From assembly GCF_000718305.1 (NCBI RefSeq), contig NZ_JOFQ01000001.1, forward strand, positions 682,001-746,000: a DNA stretch of 64,000 nt. Direction: 5' to 3'. Positions 44,606 through 53,435 of this stretch are shown piece by piece; the first letter of the stretch is position 1; each line of letters starts with the position of its first letter. The translations under genes and the position numbers were made by a program. The stretch comes from Streptomyces niger. Its GTDB lineage: Bacteria; Actinomycetota; Actinomycetes; Streptomycetales; Streptomycetaceae. The notes beneath the pieces are model-generated. The model did no database searches. It saw nothing but the letters and a program-made list of their open reading frames with translations, and was not told the origin of the DNA.

Positions 44606-44636
44606 TTGACCTCAACATTGGTTGAGGTCATAGCTT
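44606..44636 (+). promoter_or_regulatory. SoxR-type promoter of the ABC exporter
   Basis: The -35 element TTGACC (44606-44611) and a -10-like TAGCTT (44631-44636) are 19 bp apart, the stretched spacing needed by MerR-family activators. The spacer holds a perfect 9-bp inverted repeat, GACCTCAAC and GTTGAGGTC around ATTG (44608-44629), which matches the SoxR box pattern CCTCAA...TTGAGG. The predicted transcript starts roughly 50 nt before the ABC gene. No soxR gene is in the window. Confidence 0.8.
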
Positions 44637-44695
44637 CCTGAGGTGTCGCCGGTCATCCCGACCGCGACGGATGACCACGCACCCGGAGGACCGCG

Positions 44696-46585
44696 ATGGA
44701 CATGGAAGTCGCCGCCTGGCATTCGATGCACAGCTCCCTGACCGCGCAACAGGACAAGCGTCCCTTCTCGCGCGCGACGGTGCGCCGCATCGCGGCCTTC
44801 GCCCGCCCGCACCGGCGCAACCTCGTCGCGTTCCTGCTGCTCAGCACGGTCACGGCCACGCTGGCCGTGGCCACTCCACTGCTCGCGGGACGGGTCGTGG
44901 ACGCGATCGAGCACCGCTCCTCCACCGGGCTGGTGCTCGGCCTGTCCGGGCTGATCGCCGCCATCGCGGTCGCCGAGGCGGGCCTCGGCCTGGTGACCCG
45001 CTGGCTCTCCGCCACGATCGGCGAGGGCCTGATCCTGGACCTGCGCACGACCGTGTACGACCACGTGCAGCGCATGCCGGTCGCCTTCTTCACCCGTACC
45101 CGCACCGGCGCCCTGGTCAGCCGCCTCAACAACGACGTCATCGGCGCGCAGCGGGCGTTCAGCGACACCCTCTCCCAAGTCGTCGGCAACCTCGTCACGC
45201 TGGTCCTCACGCTGGTCGTGATGATGGCCCTGTCGTGGCAGATCACCCTGATCGCCCTCGTACTGCTGCCGGTGTTCGTGCTGCCGGCCCGGCGCGTCGG
45301 CCGGCGCCTGGCGCAGCTGCGCCGGGAGGCCGCCACGCACAACGCCACGATGGGCACGCAGATGACCGAGCGGTTCTCGGCGCCCGGTGCCACGCTGGTC
45401 AAGCTCTTCGGGCGGCCCGAGCGCGAGTCCGCCGAATTCGCCGCACGGGCGAGCCGGGTGCGGGACATCGGCGTCCGTACCGCCATGGTGCAGACGTTCT
45501 TCGTCACCGCCCTCACCTTCGTCTCCGCGCTCGCCCTGGCCGTCGTCTACGGGCTCGGCGGCTATCTCGCGCTCCGCGGCGTCCTGGGCCCCGGCGCAAT
45601 CGTCTCCCTCGCGCTGCTGCTGACCCGGCTCTACGCCCCGCTGACCGCGCTGTCCGGCGCCCACGTCGAAGTCATGAGCGCCCTCGTGAGCTTCGAGCGG
45701 GTCTTCGAAGTGCTGGACCTCAAGCCGCTGATCAGCGAGAAGCCGGACGCCCGCCCGGTACCCGACGGCCCGCTGGCGATGGAGTTCGACAACGTACGGT
45801 TCGGCTACCCGGCCGCCGACAAGGTCTCCCTGGCCTCCCTCGAAGAGGTCGCGACGCTGGACACGAGGGGCGGCGACGAGGTCCTGCACGGCGTGTCCTT
45901 CCGCGCCGAACCGGGCCAGATGATCGCCCTGGTCGGCTCCTCGGGAGCGGGCAAGTCCACCATCGCGCAGCTGCTGCCGCGGCTGTACGACACGGACGAG
46001 GGCGCCGTACGCATCGGGGGCGTGGACGTGCGCGACCTGTCGGCCGCCTCGCTGCGCGAAACCCTCGGCATGGTCACCCAGGACGGCCACCTCTTCCACG
46101 ACTCGCTCCGCGAGAACCTGCTGCTGGCCCGGCCCGAGGCCACCGAGGAGGAGCTGTGGGACGTGCTGCGCCGAGCCCGGCTGGACGGGCTGATCGCCTC
46201 GCTGCCGGACGGCCTGGACACCGTCGTCGGCGAACGCGGCTACCGGCTCTCCGGCGGCGAACGCCAGCGGCTGACCATCGCCCGCCTGCTGCTGGCCCGC
46301 CCCCGGGTGGTCATCCTGGACGAGGCCACCGCCCACCTGGACAACACCTCGGAGGCGGCGGTGCAGGAAGCGCTGTCCGAGGCGCTGGCGGGCCGCACGT
46401 CCCTGGTGATCGCCCACCGGCTGTCCACCGTACGCTCCGCCGACCTCATCCTCGTCCTCGAAGGCGGCCGGATCGTGGAGCGCGGCAGCCACGAGTCGCT
46501 GCTCGCGGCGGGCGGGCGCTATGAGGAGCTGTATCGCACCCAGTTCGCCGAGTCCCCGGCGGAACAGAAGGCGGCGGCGAACTGA
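44696..46585 (+). CDS. ABC-type exporter, membrane-ATPase half-transporter
   Basis: This 629-residue half-transporter starts at ATG 44696 (ATG 44702 is possible) after GGAGGACC. Six helices form residues 30-330, with the coupling segment RMPVAFFTRTRTGALVSRLNNDV. The ATPase domain has Walker A GSSGAGKSTI (near residues 415-424), the Q loop VTQDGHLF, signature LSGGERQR, Walker B VVILDEATAHLD, and the switch His in AHRLSTV. An insertion between the first strand and the core (ADKVSLASLEEVATLDTRGGDEV) is unusual. The SoxR-type promoter suggests it expels a redox-active compound; S. coelicolor SoxR also controls an ABC transporter. Confidence 0.92.
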   Translation: MDMEVAAWHSMHSSLTAQQDKRPFSRATVRRIAAFARPHRRNLVAFLLLSTVTATLAVATPLLAGRVVDAIEHRSSTGLVLGLSGLIAAIAVAEAGLGLVTRWLSATIGEGLILDLRTTVYDHVQRMPVAFFTRTRTGALVSRLNNDVIGAQRAFSDTLSQVVGNLVTLVLTLVVMMALSWQITLIALVLLPVFVLPARRVGRRLAQLRREAATHNATMGTQMTERFSAPGATLVKLFGRPERESAEFAARASRVRDIGVRTAMVQTFFVTALTFVSALALAVVYGLGGYLALRGVLGPGAIVSLALLLTRLYAPLTALSGAHVEVMSALVSFERVFEVLDLKPLISEKPDARPVPDGPLAMEFDNVRFGYPAADKVSLASLEEVATLDTRGGDEVLHGVSFRAEPGQMIALVGSSGAGKSTIAQLLPRLYDTDEGAVRIGGVDVRDLSAASLRETLGMVTQDGHLFHDSLRENLLLARPEATEEELWDVLRRARLDGLIASLPDGLDTVVGERGYRLSGGERQRLTIARLLLARPRVVILDEATAHLDNTSEAAVQEALSEALAGRTSLVIAHRLSTVRSADLILVLEGGRIVERGSHESLLAAGGRYEELYRTQFAESPAEQKAAAN

Positions 46586-46707
46586 CCACGGCGCCGGGCG
46601 CGCGGCCACTTACGGCCGGTGCCCGACGAGGACGCCGCCTCAGGTGGCGCATCTCCCGACACGTACGGCGTCACCGGCCGGTCCCGCCCCTTGGCGGCGA
46701 CCGGCCG

Positions 46708-47241
46708 ATGCCGAACACTCGAAGGGTGACTCAGCGCGCTGAACACTCGACCGTCATGGACCGCCTCGCGATCGACGACCTCGTCACCGATTACGCCATA
46801 GCCGTCGACGACGGCGACTGGGCCGCCTACCGGCAACTGTTCACCAAGGACGGCCGGGCGGACTACCGCTCGGCCGGCGGCATCGAAGGCGGCTGGGAAG
46901 AGATCGCCGCCTGGCTCGCGGACATGATGCGCCACTTCCCCGTCCGCCAGCACCTGATCGTCAACCGCCGGATCACACTGGACACCCGGGACGGCGCCCC
47001 CGGCGACACCGCCACCGTACGGGCCGACTACCTCAACCCCATGCGGCTCGCCGACCCGTCGGCCCCGCCCGCCACGGACCTGCCCGCCGAGGACCCGCGC
47101 GGCCACGCCGCGCTCGTGCCGAACTACACCTGTGCCGGCCGCTACTCCTTCACCGCCCGCCGCACCGCGGACGGCTGGCGCCTGGCGGAGGTCGTCGTGC
47201 ACGAGAAGTGGCGCCAGGTCGGAGCGGTGCCGAAGGGGTGA
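46708..47241 (+). CDS. SnoaL-like / NTF2-fold protein
   Basis: This is a protein of up to 177 residues. From MDRLAIDDLVTDYAIAVDDGDWAAYRQLFTKDGRADYRS onward it follows the SnoaL-like pattern: two N-terminal helices, then the strand region with HLIVNRRITLDTRDG and a C-terminal GRYSFTARRTADGWRLAEVVVHEKWRQ. The fold occurs in polyketide cyclases, dehydratases and orphan small-molecule binders, so no reaction can be assigned. The start is uncertain: 46708, GTG 46726 or ATG 46756, none with a good ribosome site. Confidence 0.78.
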   Translation: MPNTRRVTQRAEHSTVMDRLAIDDLVTDYAIAVDDGDWAAYRQLFTKDGRADYRSAGGIEGGWEEIAAWLADMMRHFPVRQHLIVNRRITLDTRDGAPGDTATVRADYLNPMRLADPSAPPATDLPAEDPRGHAALVPNYTCAGRYSFTARRTADGWRLAEVVVHEKWRQVGAVPKG

Positions 47242-47401
47242 GCCGCTCGTGATCAAGACATAGGGGGACGTCCTCCGCACGGCTTCCTCCGAGCGAGGGT
47301 CGCCGCGCCCCCTGTGCCTGATCGTTGTCGTGGCGCACACTGGGCGTCCGACCCGAGAGGGGCCGACCCACAAGGGCCCGGCCCGAGAGGGGGCACACGG
47401 T

Positions 47402-49009
47402 ATGCGCCGCCCGGCCGGCCGAGAGGACGGGAGCCCCGGCTCCCCCTGGTGGCGCGCCATCGCCGCGCTGGTGGCGGGCGCGCTGCCGGCCCTGTGCTTC
47501 CCCGCGCCCGCCCTCTGGTGGCTCGCGTACGTCGCACTGGTCCCCTGGCTGGCTCTGCTCGCCACGGCCGCCACGCCGCGGCGCGCCGCGCTGGAGGGCT
47601 GGCTGGGCGGCACCGCCTTCATGCTCGCGGTGCACCACTGGCTGCTGCCCAGCCTGCACGTCTTCCTCCTCGTCCTGGCCGCGCTGCTCGGCGCGCTCTG
47701 GGCCCCCTGGGGCCTCCTCGTCCGCGACCTGCTGCGGAACCGCCCCACGGCAACCGGCACCCGCGGCCCCGGACCGGCCCGGTGCGCGGCAGCACTGGTC
47801 CTCGTACCGTCCGGCTGGCTGGTCATCGAACTGGTCCGCTCCTGGGAGTACCTGGGCGGGCCGTGGGGCGTGTTCGGCGCGAGCCAGTGGCAGGTGGCGC
47901 CGGCGCTGCGGCTCGCCTCCCTCGGCGGTGTCTGGCTGCTGACGCTGCTGCTCGTCGCGGTGAACACCGCGCTGGTGCTGGCCCGCACCGCGTGGCGGGC
48001 CGCGCTCGCCGGGCTGCTGACGATCGCCGTCGCGGCGGGCGCCGGCTGGCTGTGGACACCGCGCCCGCAGCCCGCCGGCACGACCCGGATCGCGGTGGTC
48101 CAGGCGGGCATGGTGAACGGCCCGGACGCCCGGTTCGCGCGCGGCGAGGAGCTCACCCGCCGCCTGGCGGGCCGCGGCGTGGACCTGGTCGTCTGGGGCG
48201 AGAGCAGCGTCGGCGCCGACCTGACCCACCGCCCGGACCTACGTGCCCGGCTGGCCGCACTCGCCCGGGAGGTGGACGCCGACCTGCTGGTCAACGTGGA
48301 CGCCCGGCGCGCCGACCGCCCCGGTATCTACAAGTCGTCCGTGCTGATCGGTCCGCACGGCCCGACCGGCGACCGCTACGACAAGATGCGCCTGGTGCCG
48401 TTCGGCGAGTACGTACCGGCCCGCTCGATACTGGGCTGGGCCACCAGCGTGGGCAAGGCCGCCACGGAGGACCGCCACCGCGGCACGCGCCAGGTCGTCA
48501 TGGCAACGGGGCCGGCCGGCGACGGCCTGCGCTTCGGCCCCCTCATCTGCTTCGAAACGGCGTTCCCCGACATGAGCCGCCGGCTGGTCCGCCAGGGTGC
48601 GGGCATCCTGGTCGCGCAGTCCGCCACCTCCTCCTTCCAGGACAGCTGGGCCCCCGCGCAGCACGCCTCGCTGGCCGCACTGCGTGCCGCGGAGACCTGG
48701 CGGCCGATGGTGCACGCGACGCTGACGGGGGTCAGCGCGGTCCACGGTCCGCACGGCGAGCAGGTCGGCCCCCGCCTGGGCACCGACCGCGCCATCGCCG
48801 CCGTCTACGACGTCCCCCTGGCCCACGGCACCAGCCCGTACGTCCGGCTCGGCGACTGGCCCCTGTACGCCGCCCTCCTCGCGATCGCGCTGCACTGCCT
48901 GGGCGCGGGGGTACGGGCGGTACGGAGCCGGTCGGCGGGGCCGGGCGGCAGCGGGGCCGGAGGCCGCCTCACCGGGACGGACGACACTCGTTGTCCAGCG
49001 TCTCGGTGA
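47402..49009 (+). CDS. lnt: apolipoprotein N-acyltransferase
   Basis: This 535-residue membrane enzyme starts at ATG 47402 with GAGAGGGGGC upstream. Six or so N-terminal helices precede a nitrilase-like domain. The Glu-Lys-Cys triad is visible: Glu267 in VVWGESSVG, Lys328 in YDKMRLVPFGEYVPA, and Cys383 in GPLICFETAFPD. A final helix (LYAALLAIALHCLG) closes the protein. It transfers a third acyl chain to the N-terminal cysteine of lipoproteins at the outer face of the membrane. The 3' end runs into a 26-bp tandem repeat array, so the last residues are probably variable. Confidence 0.92.
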   Translation: MRRPAGREDGSPGSPWWRAIAALVAGALPALCFPAPALWWLAYVALVPWLALLATAATPRRAALEGWLGGTAFMLAVHHWLLPSLHVFLLVLAALLGALWAPWGLLVRDLLRNRPTATGTRGPGPARCAAALVLVPSGWLVIELVRSWEYLGGPWGVFGASQWQVAPALRLASLGGVWLLTLLLVAVNTALVLARTAWRAALAGLLTIAVAAGAGWLWTPRPQPAGTTRIAVVQAGMVNGPDARFARGEELTRRLAGRGVDLVVWGESSVGADLTHRPDLRARLAALAREVDADLLVNVDARRADRPGIYKSSVLIGPHGPTGDRYDKMRLVPFGEYVPARSILGWATSVGKAATEDRHRGTRQVVMATGPAGDGLRFGPLICFETAFPDMSRRLVRQGAGILVAQSATSSFQDSWAPAQHASLAALRAAETWRPMVHATLTGVSAVHGPHGEQVGPRLGTDRAIAAVYDVPLAHGTSPYVRLGDWPLYAALLAIALHCLGAGVRAVRSRSAGPGGSGAGGRLTGTDDTRCPASR

Positions 49010-49089
49010 TCGCGCGCTGTTCGGCGCCTGGATGATCACCCGCTGTTCAGCGCCTCGGTGATCACTCGTTGTCCAGCGCCTCGCTGATC
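48986..49089. repeat. four tandem 26-bp repeats across convergent gene ends
   Basis: Units at 48986-49011, 49012-49037, 49038-49063 and 49064-49089 are each 26 bp. All keep the pattern cgctgttcagcgcctcggtg (or ttgtccagcg variant) followed by ATC. Units 1 and 4 are most alike. Unit 4 is the 3' end of the minus-strand oxidoreductase gene (encoding the VISEALDN end), so the array probably arose by duplicating that end. Unit 1 overlaps the last codons of lnt. Confidence 0.85.
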
Positions 49090-49964
49090 ACTCGTTCGCA
49101 GAGTTCGTGGGTACGGAGCGCGTCCTCGGCGGTCAGCAGCTTCCCGGCGCGCACGGCGTCCAGGAAGGCCAGCACCGCCTGCTCGATGCCGCGCTGCCGG
49201 GCGACCGGCACCCAGTCGCCGCGCCGCCGCAGGCTCGGCTGCCCCTTGTGGTCGATCACCTCGGCGAGGTTGACGACCTGCCGCTTGGTGTCCTGCCCCG
49301 AGACGTCGAGGATCTCCTCGGCCGAACCGCTCACCCGGTTCATGGTGCCGATGGCGGAGAACCCGTCACCGGCCAGATGCAGCACCACGTGCTCCATCAA
49401 CCCGTCCCGGATCCGGGCCCGTACGTGCACCTGGTCGACGGTCCCCGGCGCCAGGAACCGCAGCGTGTCGACGACGTGTATGAAGTCGTCCAGCACCAGC
49501 GTGCGCGGATCCTCGGGCAGTCCGACCCGGTTCTTCTGCATCAGGATCAGTTCGCGCGGGTGCTCCAGGCACTGCGCGTACGCGGGCGCGTAGCGGCGGT
49601 TGAAGCCGACGGCCAGGCTGACGCCGCGGTCCGCCGCCCGGCGAACGATCCGCTCGCTCTCGTCGTAATGGTAAGAAATCGGCTTGTCGACATAGGTCGG
49701 CACACCGGCTTCGACGAGCCGACCGACGATCTCCGGGTGCGCCCCGGTCGGCGCATGCACGAACGCCGCGTCCAGCCCGGCCTCGAGCAGCGACTCCAGG
49801 TCGGCATGGCGCTGCGCGGCGGGCAGGTGGAGGGTGTCGGCGACCCGTTCCAGGGTGGCGGGCGTACGGGTCTGCACGTGCAGCTCGACCCCGGGCTGCG
49901 CCCCGAGCACCGGCAGATACGCCTTCTGTGCGATGTCACCGAGGCCGATGCAGCCTAGCTTCAC
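49062..49964 (-). CDS. Gfo/Idh/MocA-family oxidoreductase
   Basis: This 300-residue NAD(P)-dependent oxidoreductase begins MKLGCIGLGDIAQKAYLP with the GxGxxA nucleotide loop. The family EKP motif appears as YVDKPISYHYDES (Lys95 region), followed by GFNRRYAPAY and DDFIHVVDTLRFL, with the His/Asp residues of the active site. Sugar or inositol dehydrogenases and reductases belong here; the substrate is unknown. It is shorter than the usual 330-390 residues but looks complete. It converges with lnt across the tandem repeat array. Confidence 0.87.
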   Translation of the reverse strand: MKLGCIGLGDIAQKAYLPVLGAQPGVELHVQTRTPATLERVADTLHLPAAQRHADLESLLEAGLDAAFVHAPTGAHPEIVGRLVEAGVPTYVDKPISYHYDESERIVRRAADRGVSLAVGFNRRYAPAYAQCLEHPRELILMQKNRVGLPEDPRTLVLDDFIHVVDTLRFLAPGTVDQVHVRARIRDGLMEHVVLHLAGDGFSAIGTMNRVSGSAEEILDVSGQDTKRQVVNLAEVIDHKGQPSLRRRGDWVPVARQRGIEQAVLAFLDAVRAGKLLTAEDALRTHELCERVISEALDNE

Positions 49965-50246
49965 AGTGCTTCACCTCTGAGGTATCGGGCCGGGCCAAGA
50001 GGCCGGCGTCGCTGAGCGTCCGAGCCTACGCGGCCGGGCGACGGCCTCGGACGGCGCCGGGTGGGGGCCGGTCTCGGGCGGGGGTCGGTCTCGGGCGCGA
50101 GGCACGCGCTGCCGGCTCGCGCCTCCGGAGCAGCCCGAGGCGTCCACCGCATCCCCTTCCGACAGGCTGGCGCAAAATTGCGGGCCGTGCGGGCCGAACC
50201 AGGAAAAACCGGGTCAGCGCGCACCGCAGCGGCCATGCTGAGCGGC

Positions 50247-50762
50247 ATGACAACATCCGATCCAGCACGCGCCGTACCCACCGGCACCGGCGACGAACTC
50301 ACACAGGTGGTGCGCTGGCTGGACTACCACCGCGCGACCCTGGCCGTGAAATGCACGGGGCTCACCGAAGAACAGCTGCGCACCCCCTCGGTGCCACCCT
50401 CCGAGCTGACCCTGCTCGGCCTGCTGCGCCACATGGCCGAGATGGAGCGGCACTGGTTCCGGCGGATCATGACCGGCGAGGACCTCCCGTGGCTCTACTG
50501 CGACGAGGAGGACTGGGACCACGACTGGCACTTCGGTGAGCAGGACACCGCGGCCGAGGCCCTGGCCACCTGGCAGACGGAGGTGGAGCTGGCCACGAAG
50601 GCCGCCGAGGGGCGCGTCCTGGACGAGCCGGCACCCGACCGGTTGCCGGGCAAGGAACTGACGCTGCGCTGGATCTACCTGCACATGATCGAGGAGTACG
50701 CCCGCCACAACGGCCACGCCGACCTCCTCCGCGAACGCATCGACGGCGACACGGGCGTCTGA
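50247..50762 (+). CDS. DinB/DUF664-family protein
   Basis: This 171-residue four-helix-bundle protein starts at ATG 50247 (ATG 50235 is an alternative). The metal-site histidines expected for DinB-like proteins are in LLGLLRHMAEMERHWF and YLHMIEEYARHNGHADLLRERIDG. The family includes mycothiol- and bacillithiol-dependent transferases. Since streptomycetes make mycothiol, a thiol transferase role is possible but not proven. It is monocistronic. Confidence 0.85.
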   Translation: MTTSDPARAVPTGTGDELTQVVRWLDYHRATLAVKCTGLTEEQLRTPSVPPSELTLLGLLRHMAEMERHWFRRIMTGEDLPWLYCDEEDWDHDWHFGEQDTAAEALATWQTEVELATKAAEGRVLDEPAPDRLPGKELTLRWIYLHMIEEYARHNGHADLLRERIDGDTGV

Positions 50763-50942
50763 CCCCACACCACCCCCGGCGCCGCACGCATACCCGACCG
50801 GCGCCCGGCTGTGCAGGAATCGGCGCCTGGCAAAGCATGGGCGCCTCCCCGTACGCGCACCCGCCCCCGTCCCCGTCCGTCCCCGCAACCGGCTTTCCCG
50901 AGACCGGCGTCCGGCACGGGGCCGACGCCAGGCGCGTCGGCG

Positions 50943-51428
50943 CTACGCGCGCGGGCCGCCCGCGCGGTCCAGGCGGCGCTGGAGGCGTTCGACGGCGGCG
51001 CGGATGCCCTGGCGGTGCGGGTCGTCCTCCAGCGCGTCCAGCGCGGTACGGGCCCGGCCCAGCTCCCAGCGCGCCTCGGGGTGCCGGGCCAGCCGCGCGT
51101 AATCCGCCGCGAGGTCGAGATGGAGCGCGGGCAGCAGCGCCCGCAGCTCGGTGCGCCCGGCGTCCGCGTGCCCCCGGACCCCCTGAGCGGCACTCAGGGC
51201 CCGCAGGTCCCAGCGCAGTTCCTCCAGCGGGCTGTCCTGGGTGTCGGCCAGGTAGTGGGCGAGCGCGCAGCGCTGGTACGCATCGGCGGACGGGCCGAGC
51301 TCCTGCCACAGCGCGGTCATCCGCGAGCGGGCCTCCTCCCGGTCGCCGCCCCGGTGCAACATGACGGCCTGTCCGATCCTGGTCAGGACGGCGTGCTCGG
51401 CCGTCGCCCCCTGCCGCCTCTGTGCCAC
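50943..51428 (-). CDS. TPR-like helical hypothetical protein
   Basis: This 161-residue, almost all-helical protein contains repeated helix pairs (EHAVLTRIGQAVMLHRGGDREEARSRM, DAYQRCALAHYLADTQDSPLEELRWDLRAL and LHLDLAADYARLARHPEARWELGRARTAL). The spacing resembles tetratricopeptide repeats. No catalytic motif or membrane segment is seen. I do not recognise a specific family role; it may be a small protein-protein interaction module. Confidence 0.7.
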   Translation of the reverse strand: MAQRRQGATAEHAVLTRIGQAVMLHRGGDREEARSRMTALWQELGPSADAYQRCALAHYLADTQDSPLEELRWDLRALSAAQGVRGHADAGRTELRALLPALHLDLAADYARLARHPEARWELGRARTALDALEDDPHRQGIRAAVERLQRRLDRAGGPRA

Positions 51429-51578
51429 TGCGCTCTCCCGCGTCCGTACGCCGCCTCGCCGACTGCACTCCCGACGCTAACCGCGCCCCGCTCCCCCGGC
51501 ACGGCGAGCGGTCCGGACGGAGCGAGGTGCCACCGGAGCGGCGGTGCCACCGGGCAGCGGTGACGGGTGACCGGACAC

Positions 51579-52256
51579 TCAGCCGAGGTCGGGAATGCGC
51601 CAGTCGATGGGGGTGTGGCCCTGGGCGGCGACCGCGTCGTTTATCTGGGTGAAGGGGTGCGAGCCGAAGAACTTCTTCGCGGAGAGCGGCGAGGGATGCG
51701 CACCCTGCACGACCACGTGCCGCTGCCCGTCGATCAGCGGCAGCTTCTTCTTGGCGTAGTTCCCCCAGAGCACGAACACCGCCGGATCGGGCCGGTCCGC
51801 CACCGCCCTGATCACCGCGTCGGTGAACCTCTCCCAGCCCTTGCCCTTGTGGGAGTTGGCCTCGCCGGCCCGCACCGTCAGCACCGCGTTCAGCAGCAGC
51901 ACCCCCTGCCGGGCCCACGGCATCAGGTAACCGTTGTCGGGGATCGGCGTACCGAGCTCGTCGTGCATCTCCTTGTAGATGTTGCGCAGGGACGGCGGGG
52001 TCTTGACCCCGGGGCGCACCGAGAAGCACAGCCCGTGCCCCTGGCCCTCGCCGTGGTACGGATCCTGGCCGAGAACCAGCACCTTCACCTGGTCGTACGG
52101 CGTGGCGTCCAGCGCGGCGAAGACCTCCTCGCGCGGCGGGTAGACCGGGCCCCGGGCGCGCTCCTCCTCCACGAAGGCCGTCAGCTCCTGGAAATAGGGC
52201 TTGGTCAGCTCTTCGCCGAGTACGCCGCGCCAGGATTCGGGCAGCATGTCGGGCAT
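51579..52256 (-). CDS. ung: uracil-DNA glycosylase, family 1
   Basis: This 225-residue enzyme starts at ATG 52256 (MPDMLPESW). The catalytic water-activating motif is VLGQDPYHG with Asp65, and the minor-groove reading loop is GAHPSPLSAKKFFGSHPF with the histidine near 187. KTPPSLRNIYKEM, the uracil pocket LLLNAVLTVRAGEANSHKGKGWE and VLWGNYAKKK are all typical. It removes uracil from DNA as the first step of base excision repair. Length and motifs are normal. Confidence 0.97.
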   Translation of the reverse strand: MPDMLPESWRGVLGEELTKPYFQELTAFVEEERARGPVYPPREEVFAALDATPYDQVKVLVLGQDPYHGEGQGHGLCFSVRPGVKTPPSLRNIYKEMHDELGTPIPDNGYLMPWARQGVLLLNAVLTVRAGEANSHKGKGWERFTDAVIRAVADRPDPAVFVLWGNYAKKKLPLIDGQRHVVVQGAHPSPLSAKKFFGSHPFTQINDAVAAQGHTPIDWRIPDLG

Positions 52257-52544
52257 CACGTCAACGACCTCCGGTGGTTCCGCGTGGTTCGGCGTGGTTC
52301 GGTGTGGTTCTGCGTCTTTCCCTGCAGCATCCGAACCTACCGGCGGCCACTGACAACGCCGCCCGCCGGGTGCCGCCGGCCCGCCCCGGCCTGCCGACTT
52401 CGCACTCACTCCCGGGTACGGCAACAGCCGGTGGCGGCGGCCCGCAGGACCGTCGCCACCGGCAGGCAGAAGCCGGCGAGCCGCGGAGAGGCCGGCGAGC
52501 CGCGGAGAGGCCGGCGAGCCGCGGAGAGCCGCGAACCCGAGCGC

Positions 52545-53297
52545 TCAGACCCCCGCGTTCAGGAAGCGCCCGCCGTCGATCACCAGGTTCTGGCCCGTGA
52601 TCCAGCCCGCGTCGTCGGACAGCAGGAAGGCGGCCGCCCCGCCGACGTCCTGCGGCACGCCGAGCCGCGCCATCGGGTACTGCGCCGCCGCCTCCGCCTC
52701 GCGGTCCTCGTACAGCGCGGCCGCGAACTTGGTCTTGACCACGGCGGGCGAGATGGAGTTCACCCGCACAGTGGGCGCGAACTCGTGGGCGAGCTGCTGC
52801 GTGAGGTTGATCATCGCGGCCTTGCTCATGCCGTACGCGCCGATGAACGGCGAGGCGGAGATGCCCGCGATCGAAGCGATGTTGACGATCGCCCCGCCGT
52901 TGTCCTTCTGCCACGCCTTCCAGGTCTGCTGGGCGAAGCCGAGCGCGGAGACGACGTTGGTCTCGTACACCTTGCGGGCGACCGCGAGGTCCAGCTCTGC
53001 CATCGGCCCGAAGACCGGGTTGGTACCGGCGTTGTTCACGAGGTAGTCGACCCGCCCGAAGGCCTCCATGGCCCGCTCCACGGCGGCCGCCTGGTGCGCC
53101 TCGTCGTGCGCCTTGCCGGCGACGCCGATCACCCGGTCCACGCCGAGCTTGTCGACGGCTTCCTTGAGGGCGTCTTCGTTGCGGCCGGTGATCACGGCGC
53201 GGTGGCCGCGTGCGAGCACGGCCTCGGCGACGCCGTACCCGATGCCGCGGCTGGCGCCCGTGATGAGGGCGACCTTGGCGTTGTCCTGCTCAGTCAT
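52545..53297 (-). CDS. short-chain dehydrogenase/reductase (SDR)
   Basis: This 250-residue classical SDR has TGASRGIGYGVAEAV (cofactor loop), NNAG, the catalytic Ser in IVNIASIAGISAS, and YGMSKAA (Tyr-xxx-Lys). It ends with the GWITGQNLVIDGGRFLN tail common to the family. It is a cytoplasmic NAD(P)-dependent reductase or dehydrogenase of unknown substrate. A second SDR lies 138 bp upstream on the same strand, so they may be transcribed together. Confidence 0.9.
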   Translation of the reverse strand: MTEQDNAKVALITGASRGIGYGVAEAVLARGHRAVITGRNEDALKEAVDKLGVDRVIGVAGKAHDEAHQAAAVERAMEAFGRVDYLVNNAGTNPVFGPMAELDLAVARKVYETNVVSALGFAQQTWKAWQKDNGGAIVNIASIAGISASPFIGAYGMSKAAMINLTQQLAHEFAPTVRVNSISPAVVKTKFAAALYEDREAEAAAQYPMARLGVPQDVGGAAAFLLSDDAGWITGQNLVIDGGRFLNAGV

Positions 53298-53435
53298 GTT
53301 TCTTGGATCTCCTGGCGTCGGTTGACCGTGTCCCGTCGGTGGGCCGCATCCGGCCGGCCGGCGAGGTGCCGTCGGCCGGCCGTACGTCGCGGTGGGCCGG
53401 CGGCAGTCGCCGGCCGTCCACGACGTGCGGGAACG

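Noticed and set aside
48986..49089. CRISPR array or iterons
   Set aside because: Units abut with no spacers, and there are only four. They derive from a coding 3' end.
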